DNA from: Salinicoccus sp. Bachu38
GTDB taxonomy: Bacteria; Bacillota; Bacilli; Staphylococcales; Salinicoccaceae
Assembly: GCF_038561955.2 (NCBI RefSeq)
Contig: NZ_CP138333.2
Span: forward strand, 1 to 64,000
Length of the DNA stretch: 64,000 bases
Direction of reading: 5' to 3'
Below, piece after piece: positions 32,950 through 41,638 of the stretch. A program made the translations under genes and the position numbers. The notes beneath the pieces were generated by a model, which saw only the letters and a list, made by a program, of their open reading frames with translations, made no database searches and was not told the DNA's origin. How positions within the stretch are numbered: position 1 is the first letter of the stretch; each line of letters begins with the position of its first letter.

Positions 32950-34398
32950 CTAAATGGAATAATCGTCCCTATCCTGCTCCGCTGTGTCAGCAGGTTCCTG
33001 ATCCTTTTCTTTCTTTTCCTCGTTGGATAGAGTTCCGAGGAAGCTTTCCAGATCGAAGCCGGTCATCTGGCCCATGCTTTCCTGAAGCTTGGCCATGGTT
33101 CCTGTAACTGTGTTCGGCAATGAGTTCAACTGGTCCCCACTACCTCCATCGAGAATACGGATGGACTCCACATTACCAAGTGATTCACTGACAGCTCTAG
33201 CGAATTCAGGCATGATTTCAATGAACTGTTCCAGGATGATGACGTCTTTGTGCTCAGCCATTGCTTTGGCACGTCGTTCGATGGCCTCAGCCTCAGCCAT
33301 GCTTTTTTCCCGGATGACTTCCGCTTCAGCCTTACCTTCCGCCATACGTGCCTCGGCTCTTGCTTCAGCTTCCTTGGTACGTGCATAATAGTCCGCTTCA
33401 GCCTGCTGTCTCCGGACCTCCACCTGCTGCTTCTCAAGCGCCACATCGTTTTCACGTTCCATCTGGCGAAGCTTCAATTCGTTCTGTTTCTCCTGCTCGC
33501 GGATCTCCAGACGTTGACGCTCTACTTCCAGGCGCCTCTCTTCCTCTTCAAGCTGGCCGGCGGCTCTGGCAGCTGCATTTTCCTTCTCGGTTTCAGCAAG
33601 TATTTTAGCATCCTTCAAGTCTTTTTCCTTGCGGCTGTCGGCAATATTCATTTCCCTCTTATATTGTTCATTGGAAATATCTTCGTTATCTTTAGCCTGT
33701 TGGATCTCGGTTTCACGTCTGTTTTCGGATTCGGCAATTTCTGCTTCCTTCTTTACCCTGGCAATCTGTGGACGCCCGAGGTTTTCAAGGTAATTTTCAT
33801 CGTCCCTCAAGTCCGAAAGGCCCAGCGAAGTGATTTTGAATCCCATTCTGTTCAACTGGTCCTGGGCAATTTCACGTACTTGTTCGTTGAAGCTCTCGCG
33901 ATCCTTGTTGATCTGTTCCACTGTCATCTTGGACAGGATAGCACGCAGATTCGAATTCAGGACTTCAGAGATTTCATGCTCAATATCCTCCTGGTCCTTA
34001 CCAAGAAACTGTTCTGCATACTTTACGATGCCATCAAGATCATCAGCCACTTTTACAGTTGCGACAGCCTGACCGTAGATGCCCACACCTTCAAGTGTAT
34101 ACACCTTGGGTGTTGAAATCTGCAGTTGGAATGATTTCAGGGACACTCTGGTTCCGGTCTGGAAAAGTTTGAGCCTGTGGCCGCCGCCACGGATAACCTT
34201 CATATAACGGCCCTGGTCATCTTTATATATATTTGTCTCTTTGGTCTCATCCCCCAGATTCGGTCCGGTGACGATGAGCGCTTCGTTGGAAGGAACGGTA
34301 CGGTATCTGGCCTTCATAAACAGATACCAGCCGATGGCTCCAGCGATGAGCAATGCGACAATTGCGAGTACTATTATCAATGTGCCTGTAATTTCCAT
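32950..34398 (-). CDS. floT: Flotillin-family scaffold protein (YuaG/FloT-like)
   Basis: SPFH-domain membrane scaffold of functional membrane microdomains. One N-terminal membrane segment (about 5-26), SPFH domain (about 30-215), then a long coiled coil (about 215-380) rich in EA/RA repeats, including the repeated AEAEAIERRAKAMAEHKD-type block, and an acidic tail. 482 residues, close to B. subtilis YuaG rather than the shorter FloA. AGGAG precedes the ATG by eight bases. In B. subtilis it is paired with the NfeD-like yuaF; no nfeD gene lies next to it here. Confidence 0.92.
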   Translation of the reverse strand: MEITGTLIIVLAIVALLIAGAIGWYLFMKARYRTVPSNEALIVTGPNLGDETKETNIYKDDQGRYMKVIRGGGHRLKLFQTGTRVSLKSFQLQISTPKVYTLEGVGIYGQAVATVKVADDLDGIVKYAEQFLGKDQEDIEHEISEVLNSNLRAILSKMTVEQINKDRESFNEQVREIAQDQLNRMGFKITSLGLSDLRDDENYLENLGRPQIARVKKEAEIAESENRRETEIQQAKDNEDISNEQYKREMNIADSRKEKDLKDAKILAETEKENAAARAAGQLEEEERRLEVERQRLEIREQEKQNELKLRQMERENDVALEKQQVEVRRQQAEADYYARTKEAEARAEARMAEGKAEAEVIREKSMAEAEAIERRAKAMAEHKDVIILEQFIEIMPEFARAVSESLGNVESIRILDGGSGDQLNSLPNTVTGTMAKLQESMGQMTGFDLESFLGTLSNEEKKEKDQEPADTAEQDRDDYSI

Positions 34399-34652
34399 AT
34401 GTATACTCCTCTCTTCATAATTTTACGGCATGCCTAAGCGGATGGATTACAAAAGACTGATATGGAATACGATGAACCCCCTCCTGTAAGCGAATATATG
34501 AATCAGGTATTCTGACACTTGCACATAATCAGTGAGTCTCCGTTTTCCAATGAAAAAAGAACACGCTGAGAATGGGTATATATCTATGGTATCATTTTTA
34601 ATAATATTTGTTATATTCAGTAAAAAATAATTGGATATCTTTAATACAAAAA
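34399..34652. other. Intergenic stretch upstream of the flotillin gene
   Basis: About 250 bp, AT-rich, between divergent upstream ends of the flotillin gene and the terminator of the SceD-like gene. It should hold the flotillin promoter, but no convincing -35/-10 pair stands out. Short reading frames here lack ribosome sites. Nothing else seen. Confidence 0.4.
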
Positions 34653-34691
34653 ACTCCCTTATGAATTGGAAATCCCAATTCATAAGGGAGT
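34643..34691 (-). terminator. Terminator of the SceD-like gene
   Basis: A perfect 17-bp stem (34653-34669 with 34675-34691), loop of five, followed on the minus strand by a T-run (A-run at 34647-34653 on the + strand). Confidence 0.93.
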
Positions 34692-34708
34692 GGATATGGG
34701 TAAAGATC

Positions 34709-35425
34709 TTACCACCAGTTGTTTGCTTCACGGAATTGGATGGCTTCTGAAACGGAGCCATAACGTTCTTTGGCATAGTTCAGCATGCCTTCAGTCTGCT
34801 CCTGTACGGAACCGGTGCCCCATGACTGCTTCGTCTGACCGAGGCCTCTGTAGCCCAGTTCATTGACTGCATCCGGGTTGCCGCTGGATTCAGGCATTAC
34901 GATGGATTGCCACATTGCTTCTGAACCGCCGGCTGCGAGGAACTGCTCCTTCGTGGAGCCATCAGCTGAAACTTGAGTGTTTTCTGAAGGGGCTGCCGCC
35001 TGTACATCTTCGACCTGCTGTGTCTGTTGTACCGGTTCTTCTTCCACCACTTGTGGTGCTTCAGTCTGTTGTGGTGCATCTTCAACTGCTTGTGGCGCCT
35101 CTTGTGGTGCTGCCTCCTGAGTTGCTTCCTCAGTTACCTGTGGCGCTTCTGCTGGTTCCTGTGGCAGTGCGTTATCATAGCCGCCATAGGACCATGTATA
35201 TTGTGTACCATTGGATTCAAAGCTGTAGTTCACACCGTCAACGGTGAAGTTATAGCTGTATTCACCATCGTGAATCGGTGCGTTATTCAGTTCACTTGAA
35301 TTGGACTGGGCCATCTGTGCCAGCTCGTCCTTGTTGATCTCTGATGCTTCTGCATTCTGGTCGGCTGCGATGCCGGATACGCCAAGTCCAAGTGCGAGTG
35401 TCGTCGTCAATATTGTTTTCTTCAT
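34709..35425 (-). CDS. sceD: Secreted SceD/IsaA-type lytic transglycosylase
   Basis: Peptidoglycan hydrolase of the staphylococcal SceD/IsaA type. Signal peptide MKKTILTTTLALGLGVSGIAA with cleavage near AEA-SE; a small N-domain with YSYNFTVDGVNYSF; a low-complexity linker rich in Q, A, P and E (about 75-150); and the C-terminal transglycosylase domain with catalytic Glu in MPESSGNPDAVNELGYRGLGQTKQSWG. 238 residues. Of two in-frame ATGs, the one at 35425 gives the clean signal peptide; GGAGG is 12 bases upstream. SceD and IsaA are WalR targets in S. aureus. Confidence 0.93.
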   Translation of the reverse strand: MKKTILTTTLALGLGVSGIAADQNAEASEINKDELAQMAQSNSSELNNAPIHDGEYSYNFTVDGVNYSFESNGTQYTWSYGGYDNALPQEPAEAPQVTEEATQEAAPQEAPQAVEDAPQQTEAPQVVEEEPVQQTQQVEDVQAAAPSENTQVSADGSTKEQFLAAGGSEAMWQSIVMPESSGNPDAVNELGYRGLGQTKQSWGTGSVQEQTEGMLNYAKERYGSVSEAIQFREANNWW

Positions 35426-35532
35426 AAAAATTTTCATCCTCCATAAATGGGTATATATCATCAATTGATTGTTTTTAATCTTTAGGGTGCATCACGTTTT
35501 GATGTCTTGTTTTCTCAAGCACAAGACCCACT

Positions 35533-35584
35533 ATAACACGCATAATTACACTGTGGGTTACAGTCACATAATAACGAGGTTACA
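35533..35584 (-). promoter_or_regulatory. WalR-like half-site repeats upstream of sceD-like gene
   Basis: Read on the minus strand, half-sites TGTAAC, TGTAAC, TGTAAT and TGTTAT (+ coordinates 35579-35584, 35557-35562, 35545-35550, 35533-35538) all fit the WalR half-site TGTWAH. Spacing is 12, 12 and 22 bp rather than the canonical 11 (N5). A TATAGT -10 overlaps the last repeat and has no good -35, which suits activator dependence. Tentative. Confidence 0.45.
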
Positions 35585-35751
35585 ATATACACCGATCTCT
35601 GTAATGTGGAGATATGACCGTAATATTTCGGAATATTTCACTCTGGAGGGACAATTATTTTTTAAATGTTATATGAGCTTGAAAATCATATCATCATTAC
35701 CAATGTTTTAAAGGTCAATATGTTGAAAGTTGATAAAAATGATGTCTCATT

Positions 35752-35847
35752 AAATAAAAAGAAGCAGAAAAATGTAGTGACCCCCAGAAGTTAGATTTCA
35801 GGTCTAACTTCTGGGGGTCGGCTCAAAAGCTCTGCTTCTTTTTATTT
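35752..35847. terminator. Double-hairpin terminator of the BCCT gene
   Basis: Outer arms 35752-35768 and 35831-35847 are a perfect 17-bp inverted repeat, A-rich on the left and T-rich on the right, so it can end transcripts in both directions. Inside lies a second independent 17-bp hairpin, described separately as an insertion-sequence remnant. The BCCT gene ends just beyond, at 35852. Confidence 0.88.
35773..35825. mobile_element. 53-bp palindromic remnant of an IS3/IS150-type element
   Basis: The segment begins TGTAGTGACCCCC and ends GGGGGTCGGCTCA, so both ends read TG...GACCCCCAGAAGTTAGA inward, with a seven-base centre. TG...CA termini with GACCCCcAgAAGTTAGA-type repeats resemble inverted ends of IS3-family (IS150 group) elements. 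AAA flanks each side (35770-35772, 35826-35828), compatible with a 3-bp target duplication. It sits in the loop of a terminator. The structure is seen; the family assignment is from memory of such ends and needs a database check. Confidence 0.5.
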
Positions 35848-35851
35848 CAGA

Positions 35852-37465
35852 CTATAGATCTCTTTCGTCCACACCTGCTTCTTTCTGCTCCTGGTATTCT
35901 CTCTGTTCCCTGTTAAGGTACTCTTTCATGCGATGCTTGTTTGGAGTAATCGTGAGGCCGAGGTATTTTCTCTCTTCGTTGGCATCCTTATAGAATGAAA
36001 CCATCATCATGATGATGACAAAGCTGAATGGCAGGGCTGCGATGATGGCTGCGGACTGAAGGGCTTCGAGCCCAGTTTCCCCACCTGAAAGGAGCAGCAC
36101 ATAGGCAATGGAGGACAGGCCGATGCCCCATACGATTTTTATCCTTGCTGATGGACGCAGTGAACCATTCGATGTCTGCATGCCCAGTACGAATGTGGCG
36201 GAATCAGCAGATGTGATGAAGAATGAAGATATCAATATGATTGCTATAATCGAAAGTGGTATGCTCAGCGGCAATTCGTTGAATATGGCGAACAGCTGTG
36301 TTTCCGGTCCAAGTTCCACTATTGATGGTACTTTATCGGCAATTTCAATACCTGTGACACCAAACACGGTAAACCAGATGATACCGATGGTAGTCGGTAC
36401 GATAAGAAGTGCCATGATGAATTCCCGCACTGTACGGCCTTTTGATACACGGGCGATGAAGATGCCCACGAAAGGACTCCAGCTCAGCCACCATGCCCAG
36501 TAATAGATCGTCCAGGCTTGCAGCCAATCATTTTTCTGGTCGCTCAGCGGTGCTGCATCGAGAGTTCTTGCTACAAATGTGTTGATGTACTCCCCTGCAG
36601 CAGTCGGCAGCATGTTCAATATCAGCATCGTCGGACCTAATATAAGAACAGTCAGAAGCAATATTGCTGCCAATATCATATTCAAATTGCTCAAATATCT
36701 GATTCCTTTTGTTAAGCCACTCCACGCGCTGGCGAGGAAAAGGATGGTGACGACGGCAATGATTACACCTTGCATCGTCAGGTCGATCGGGACGCCGAAC
36801 AGGTAATTCAAACCCCCGTTAATCTGTGTAGTACCTACGCCAAGTGAGACGGCGACACCCACTACTGTGGCGAATACAGTAAGAACATCGATGAGGACAC
36901 CTACGGGCCCGTCGACTTTGTCGCCCAATATCGGACGCAGAGTTTTGGAGAGTAGTCCTGATTCACCTTTTCTGAACTGAAAATATGCCAGAGCCAATGC
37001 GACTGCACCGTACATTCCCCATGCATGCGCCCCCCAGTGGAATATGGTCGCACGTATCGCTTCGAGGATGGCTTCCTCTGTTTCAGGTTCGGCAGTTGCC
37101 GGTGCGATGAAGTGTGAAATGGGTTCGGATGTGCTATAGAACACGACCCCGATACCCATACCTGCGCTAAACAGCATGGTCAGCCAAGAACGTGTACTGA
37201 ATTCAGGTTTATGATGCGGTTTGCCCAACTTTAATTTTCCGATGGGGCTAAAGATGAGAAAAACACAAAAGAACAACATGGCGGATGTAATGATCATGTA
37301 ATACCATCCGAAGTAATTGCTTACCCAATTTGATATGGATCCGGCAACCGCACCAAACTGATCTGGATTGATTGCACCAACAACTACCAGTAATGCGACT
37401 ATTACGACCGAATATATAAATACATTCGATAATTTTCTACTGTCGGGATTTGAAGAATCCTTCAT
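35852..37465 (-). CDS. BCCT-family betaine/carnitine/choline transporter (1)
   Basis: Sodium-coupled secondary carrier for quaternary ammonium osmolytes. About twelve membrane segments; the family motif GMGIGVVFYSTSEP near 95-108 and the aromatic binding box TIYYWAWWLSWSPFVGIFIARVSKGRTV near 314-341. The C-terminal tail is charged and glutamine-rich (about 510-537), a place where some BCCT carriers sense osmotic change. 537 residues. AAGGAG seven bases before the ATG. It resembles OpuD/BetP-like betaine carriers; exact substrate is unknown. It is a paralogue of the carrier at 38.2-39.7 kb, not a tandem duplicate, as divergence is high. Confidence 0.93.
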   Translation of the reverse strand: MKDSSNPDSRKLSNVFIYSVVIVALLVVVGAINPDQFGAVAGSISNWVSNYFGWYYMIITSAMLFFCVFLIFSPIGKLKLGKPHHKPEFSTRSWLTMLFSAGMGIGVVFYSTSEPISHFIAPATAEPETEEAILEAIRATIFHWGAHAWGMYGAVALALAYFQFRKGESGLLSKTLRPILGDKVDGPVGVLIDVLTVFATVVGVAVSLGVGTTQINGGLNYLFGVPIDLTMQGVIIAVVTILFLASAWSGLTKGIRYLSNLNMILAAILLLTVLILGPTMLILNMLPTAAGEYINTFVARTLDAAPLSDQKNDWLQAWTIYYWAWWLSWSPFVGIFIARVSKGRTVREFIMALLIVPTTIGIIWFTVFGVTGIEIADKVPSIVELGPETQLFAIFNELPLSIPLSIIAIILISSFFITSADSATFVLGMQTSNGSLRPSARIKIVWGIGLSSIAYVLLLSGGETGLEALQSAAIIAALPFSFVIIMMMVSFYKDANEERKYLGLTITPNKHRMKEYLNREQREYQEQKEAGVDERDL

Positions 37466-37780
37466 TGATCTGCTCCTTATTATTCATGGGATATTGAATA
37501 ATCTCCCACTGTTTTTACTATTGTATAAATAAATAACCTATTGATAGTAACAAATTTAACGTGAGAAGTACAATTTGGATTTTTATAATTGAGAATGAAA
37601 TTTATAATACATTGCGTTACAAAATCACTATCTAGTATATAAAAACGTTGAATTCAATAGGTTTATGGAACATCGCATGGCATTATAAATTAAAAGGAAC
37701 AAATTACTGAAATTATAATTTATGGTTCTTTAAATCAAGTACACCCATGGAATTATCTTCCATGGGTATGGTAATCAGCT
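37466..37780. other. AT-rich intergenic stretch between BCCT gene and phhB-like gene
   Basis: About 315 bp with strongly reduced G+C. It should hold the promoter of the BCCT gene on the minus strand, and TATTATAAAT-like -10 sequences occur, but no hexamer pair with proper spacing is convincing. The phhB terminator hairpin lies at its right end. No gene seen. Confidence 0.4.
37743..37767 (-). terminator. Hairpin after the phhB-like gene
   Basis: ACCCATGGAA (37743-37752) and TTCCATGGGT (37758-37767) form a 10-bp stem with a five-base loop. The minus-strand tail is only weakly T-rich, so termination efficiency is uncertain. Confidence 0.55.
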
Positions 37781-38068
37781 CTATTTCTCGGCTTGTTTGA
37801 AAAGACGATATAGATTTTCACAGGCCTTGGCACCGGAAACATCCTTTTCAGTCAGTTCCTTTTTGGAAAAGGTCGTCCATGACACGGTGACCGTCGTATA
37901 GTTGATTGAAATCCCTGGATGGTGCTGAACGCTTTCAGCATAGATGCCGATTTTTTCTGTAAAATGGATACCATCCAAATAATTGGTAAATTTAAATTTC
38001 TTGCTTATTTTTTCACCCTCAAGTGTCCAGCCATCCAATTTCTCCACTTCAGATTTTACATCTGACAT
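37781..38068 (-). CDS. Pterin-4a-carbinolamine dehydratase family protein
   Basis: 95 residues with the full family core: YLDGIHFTEKIGIYAESVQHHPGISINYTTVTVSWTT, where the histidine pair HH and the following P are the catalytic region (family motif [E/D]xxxHHP). In aromatic amino-acid hydroxylating organisms the enzyme recycles tetrahydropterin, but no phenylalanine hydroxylase lies nearby. Other members are moonlighting proteins or act in molybdopterin settings. AGGAGG precedes the ATG. It is a single gene set between two BCCT carriers. Confidence 0.92.
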   Translation of the reverse strand: MSDVKSEVEKLDGWTLEGEKISKKFKFTNYLDGIHFTEKIGIYAESVQHHPGISINYTTVTVSWTTFSKKELTEKDVSGAKACENLYRLFKQAEK

Positions 38069-38173
38069 TTTGGTACCTCCTTTTCATTTTTACATCCGTA
38101 TATATTTCTACCCTTCAGCAGCAGCTGTAAATCCCTATAGTTTATTTGAAAGTAAATGCAGAAAGTATAGATG

Positions 38174-39724
38174 TCATTTTCTCACTCCGGCATCCTGCTC
38201 AGGTATACCCTTATGTGCACTACTGGAACGCGGGTGGTCTTTGGCCAGAGCAATGAAAAGTGACCATATCATGAATATGATGATGAGCGAGAAAGGCAGG
38301 GCAGCGATGATCAGCAGATTCTGTATCGCCTGGGTACCGCCTGTATAGATCATGATCAATGCAAATGCTGAAAGGATGATCCCCCAGATGATCTTCACCA
38401 TTCCGTTCGGGAGATTGCTTCCGTTGGTGGTGAGCATTCCGATGACATAGGTTGCCGAGTCCGCGGATGTGATGAAAAATACAGCGATGACTACGAGTGT
38501 CAGCAAACTCAACATGAAACCTAGCGGATATTGTTCAAGCATGGCGAATGTCGCGGTTTCTGTCGCATATGATGCAATGTCTGCAATCCCCTCGACCTGC
38601 AGATTTATTGCAGAGGCACCGAATACAGCGAAGAATATGAAGCATACAAGTGTCGGGGCAAAAAGGACGCCGAGGATGAATTCCTTGATCGTCCTGCCCT
38701 TGGAGACCCGTGCGATGAAGATGCCGACGAAGGGAGCCCAGGACACCCACCATGCCCAATAGAATATCGTCCAGTTCTGAATCCAGGAAAAGGCGTTACT
38801 GTCGTCCATCGGCAGACGGAGACTCATGTCAAAGAAGTTTGCGATATAGTTACCGAGTGAGCTGGTAAACATGTTCAAAATATACAGTGTGGGGCCGACA
38901 AGGAACAGGCCGACGAGGACGATGACGGCAATGACCATGTTGAAGTTGCTCAGCATTTTGATGCCTCTGTTGATGCCGGACCATGTCGACCATGTGAATA
39001 GAAGAGTGGCCACTGCAATGATGATGAACTGGACAAGAAAGTTTGCAGGAATACCAAATAGGAAGTTGAATCCCTGATTGATCTGGAGTGCGCCAAACCC
39101 TAATGTTGCTGCGACTCCCGTGACAGTGGCGATGACTGCGAGAACATCGATGAGGATTCCGAGAGGACCCCTCATCCGCTTCTCACCGAATAATGGTGTC
39201 AAAGTGGCACTTACCAATCCTTTGTATCCTTTATGGAAGTTGAAGTAGGCAAATACCAGGGCGACAATACCATATACCGCCCAAGCATGGATGCCCCAGT
39301 GGAAGAAAGAAAACTGCATTGCCTGGTTGATTGCCTGCTGGGACCCGGGTTCTGCTATCGGTGACGCACTGAATGCATGGCTGATCGGCTCGGCTGTCGT
39401 CCAGAATACGAGACCGATTCCCATACCTGCACTGAACAGCATTGCAAACCAGGAATGCAATGAAAATTCCGGATCTTCGCCTTCTTTGCCCAATGTGATA
39501 TTACTGAACCTGGAGAAGAGCAGATAGATGCAGACAAATAGAATTGCCAGAATCAGCAATAGGTAATACCAGCTGAAATTTTTGGAAATGAGGGTGGTTA
39601 TGTACTGCGTCGATGATTCCATCCTCTCAGGGATGATTGCCCCGATACCTACGAACAGGATACAGATGGCCAAGGCCAACCAGAATACTAGACTTATCTC
39701 CCTTTTCTTATACAATTTGAACAC
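38174..39724 (-). CDS. BCCT-family betaine/carnitine/choline transporter (2)
   Basis: Second osmolyte carrier, 516 residues and about twelve membrane segments. It has the motif GMGIGLVFWTTAEP near 90-105 and the aromatic box TIFYWAWWVSWAPFVGIFIARVSKGRTI near 318-345. The tryptophans in that box line the betaine site in BetP. The annotated start is GTG; AGGGG is too close to it and fits better a TTG nine bases further in (39715), which would shorten the protein by three residues. OpuD-like; substrate not proven. Confidence 0.92.
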   Translation of the reverse strand: MFKLYKKREISLVFWLALAICILFVGIGAIIPERMESSTQYITTLISKNFSWYYLLLILAILFVCIYLLFSRFSNITLGKEGEDPEFSLHSWFAMLFSAGMGIGLVFWTTAEPISHAFSASPIAEPGSQQAINQAMQFSFFHWGIHAWAVYGIVALVFAYFNFHKGYKGLVSATLTPLFGEKRMRGPLGILIDVLAVIATVTGVAATLGFGALQINQGFNFLFGIPANFLVQFIIIAVATLLFTWSTWSGINRGIKMLSNFNMVIAVIVLVGLFLVGPTLYILNMFTSSLGNYIANFFDMSLRLPMDDSNAFSWIQNWTIFYWAWWVSWAPFVGIFIARVSKGRTIKEFILGVLFAPTLVCFIFFAVFGASAINLQVEGIADIASYATETATFAMLEQYPLGFMLSLLTLVVIAVFFITSADSATYVIGMLTTNGSNLPNGMVKIIWGIILSAFALIMIYTGGTQAIQNLLIIAALPFSLIIIFMIWSLFIALAKDHPRSSSAHKGIPEQDAGVRK

Positions 39725-40123
39725 CCCTATATAAAGAATAATGTGAACTACTTATACCCAATCAAAGAGGAATAATTGAAAATTTTTATAACAGCATCCA
39801 TTTCCATCTATGGATACCCGGTTGTGTATACTACTATAAATGAGCGCTTAGCCCCACCCCTATGGACATATTAAATCTTTCCCTTTTATTAATGATGTAT
39901 ATTTACAAAGATGCTTCGGGCTGTAGTAGAAAGATTTGAAATTCCGGTCACTGTCATCATCGGATTCATCAAATACTGTAATACAGAATGGCTCAAAGAG
40001 TATAGGGAGATGATATCGTGAACGGCATCGGCCCCAGCTGAACAGCACATAAAAATAGAGCAGATTTCTCTGCTCTTAAAAGCCCAGCTTTTTGGGGAGC
40101 GGCATGAACTGTCCGCTCATTTC
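39725..40123. other. Intergenic stretch with terminator of the opu/egt operon
   Basis: About 400 bp. The right part holds the operon terminator on the minus strand (see 40050-40076). Between 39840 and 40050 composition looks almost coding on the minus strand (62 codons open), but there is no ribosome site or recognisable protein, so I do not call a gene. The upstream region of the BCCT gene should lie near 39730-39830; no clear promoter. Confidence 0.4.
40050..40076 (-). terminator. Terminator of the Opu/EgtU-type operon
   Basis: AGAGCAGA (40057-40064) pairs with TCTGCTCT (40069-40076), loop TTTC, followed on the minus strand by ATTTTTAT. Confidence 0.85.
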
Positions 40124-41638
40124 CTACTCGATCAGACCGGCTTCCTTCAAGTAGTCTTCCGCAACGACATAAGGGTCTTCGCTCTCAACAGCCACCCTAT
40201 AGTTCATTTCCTGCATTTCCTCATTGGTGATCATACCACCAAGTTTATTCAACGGTTCAACGATTTCAGGATGTTCCTCGAGGAATGACTGTTTGAACAA
40301 AGGGGCGCCCTGGTAAGGTGGGAAGACATTCCGATCATCTTCAAGGATGACCATGTCGAACTGCCTCAGTTCCGCGTCAGTGGAATAGGCATCGACAAGG
40401 TTGATGTCTCCACCCTCCACCGCCTGATACCTTAGGCTTGGTTCCATGGTCCTGATATTATCGAAGTCGAGGTTATATGCCTCCTGTATTGCCGGCCAAC
40501 CGTCCTCACGGTCGTTGAATTCCAATGTAAATCCGGGGTCGATCTGGTCTTCGATGCTTCTCAGGTCTCCAATGGTTTCCAGGTTATTCTCTTCTGCGAA
40601 TTCACGTTTCACAGCCAGTGTATAGGTATTATTGTATTCCATCGGTTCGAGCAGTGTCATGTCGAACTGATCCTCGAGGCTTCTATTGGCCTGTTCATAT
40701 ACCGCTTCTTCCTCTTTGGACTCCAGTTCTTCTTTTGTCAGCTCAGCGAGGACCGTTCCTGTAAATTCGAGATATCCGTCTATATCGTCAGATCTTAGTG
40801 CATTGAACAGGAAGGACGTTTTGCCGAGACCATCTTCGACCTCCACCGTATAATCCGTCTCCTCTTCGATGAGGATCTTGTACATATTCGTAATGATGGA
40901 AGGTTCGGTGCCAAGCTTCCCTGCGATTGTTATCGTATCTCCTCTCTGTGCGAGGAGCGGAGCGGCGGAAATCAGCAGCATTGCGACCAGTATGGTGCCG
41001 AGTGTGATGATGATCTTCTTATAGGAGAGGTCCTGTATCACCCGAAGCGCAATATCGAAAAAGATGGCGAGCAATGCTGCCGGTATGGCACCGAGGATGA
41101 TGAGTGATGTATTATTCCGATCGATTCCAAGAAGGATCAGGTCACCGAGGCCACCGGCCCCAATAAGTGCGGCGAGTGTCGCGGTACCGATGATCAGCAC
41201 CATCGCTGTGCGTATGCCGGCCATGATGACGGGCATCGCAATCGGAAGCTCTACTTTGGTCAGGCGCCGCATCGGCTTCATGCCGATTCCTTTGGCAGCT
41301 TCGACAAGCGAGTCGTCGACTTCGTCTATGCCGGTAAAGGTGTTCCTTAGGATCGGCAGCAGTGCATAGATGACCAGTGCAATGATGGCGGGTACCTTGC
41401 CGATGCCGAACAGTGGAATCATCAGACCGAGCAGCGCAAGGGAAGGGATGGTCTGAAGGACTGCTGCAACGTTTATGACAACTTCGGATAACTTTTTCGT
41501 TTTTGTCAGTATGATGCCGAGGGGGACGCCGATGATGACTGCAATCAGCAATGCGATGAAGGATATCTGTATATGCTCGATCAGTGTTGTGAGCAATTCG
41601 CCTTTTCTTGCATTCAAAGTTTCGAAGAATGTATTCAT
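40124..41638 (-). CDS. ABC importer permease fused to substrate-binding domain (Opu/EgtU type)
   Basis: 504 residues joining a permease (about 1-215, roughly six membrane segments; EAA-loop-like ESLVEAAKGIGM near 95) to an extracellular substrate-binding domain of the QAT/glycine-betaine fold (about 230-504). Older annotation would be OpuB/OpuC for betaine, carnitine or choline. However, the start of the binding domain, TITIAGKLGTEPSIITNMY followed by GKTSFLFNALRSDDIDGYLEFTGT, strongly resembles the permease-binding fusions shown to import ergothioneine (EgtU). So the substrate may be a thiol-histidine betaine rather than an osmolyte. It overlaps the ATPase gene by four bases. Confidence 0.9.
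   Translation of the reverse strand: MNTFFETLNARKGELLTTLIEHIQISFIALLIAVIIGVPLGIILTKTKKLSEVVINVAAVLQTIPSLALLGLMIPLFGIGKVPAIIALVIYALLPILRNTFTGIDEVDDSLVEAAKGIGMKPMRRLTKVELPIAMPVIMAGIRTAMVLIIGTATLAALIGAGGLGDLILLGIDRNNTSLIILGAIPAALLAIFFDIALRVIQDLSYKKIIITLGTILVAMLLISAAPLLAQRGDTITIAGKLGTEPSIITNMYKILIEEETDYTVEVEDGLGKTSFLFNALRSDDIDGYLEFTGTVLAELTKEELESKEEEAVYEQANRSLEDQFDMTLLEPMEYNNTYTLAVKREFAEENNLETIGDLRSIEDQIDPGFTLEFNDREDGWPAIQEAYNLDFDNIRTMEPSLRYQAVEGGDINLVDAYSTDAELRQFDMVILEDDRNVFPPYQGAPLFKQSFLEEHPEIVEPLNKLGGMITNEEMQEMNYRVAVESEDPYVVAEDYLKEAGLIE

Noticed and set aside
33250-34116. 288-codon + strand frame opposite the flotillin gene
   Set aside because: Hydrophobic-looking sequence arises from the complement of the charged coiled coil; no start context.
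35027-35299. Cysteine/tryptophan-rich 90-codon frame opposite the SceD-like linker
   Set aside because: Artefact of the repetitive Q/A/P/E codons read on the other strand.
39860-40048. 62-codon minus-strand frame upstream of the BCCT gene
   Set aside because: No ribosome binding site, no hydrophobic or known motif, and composition not distinct from intergenic DNA.
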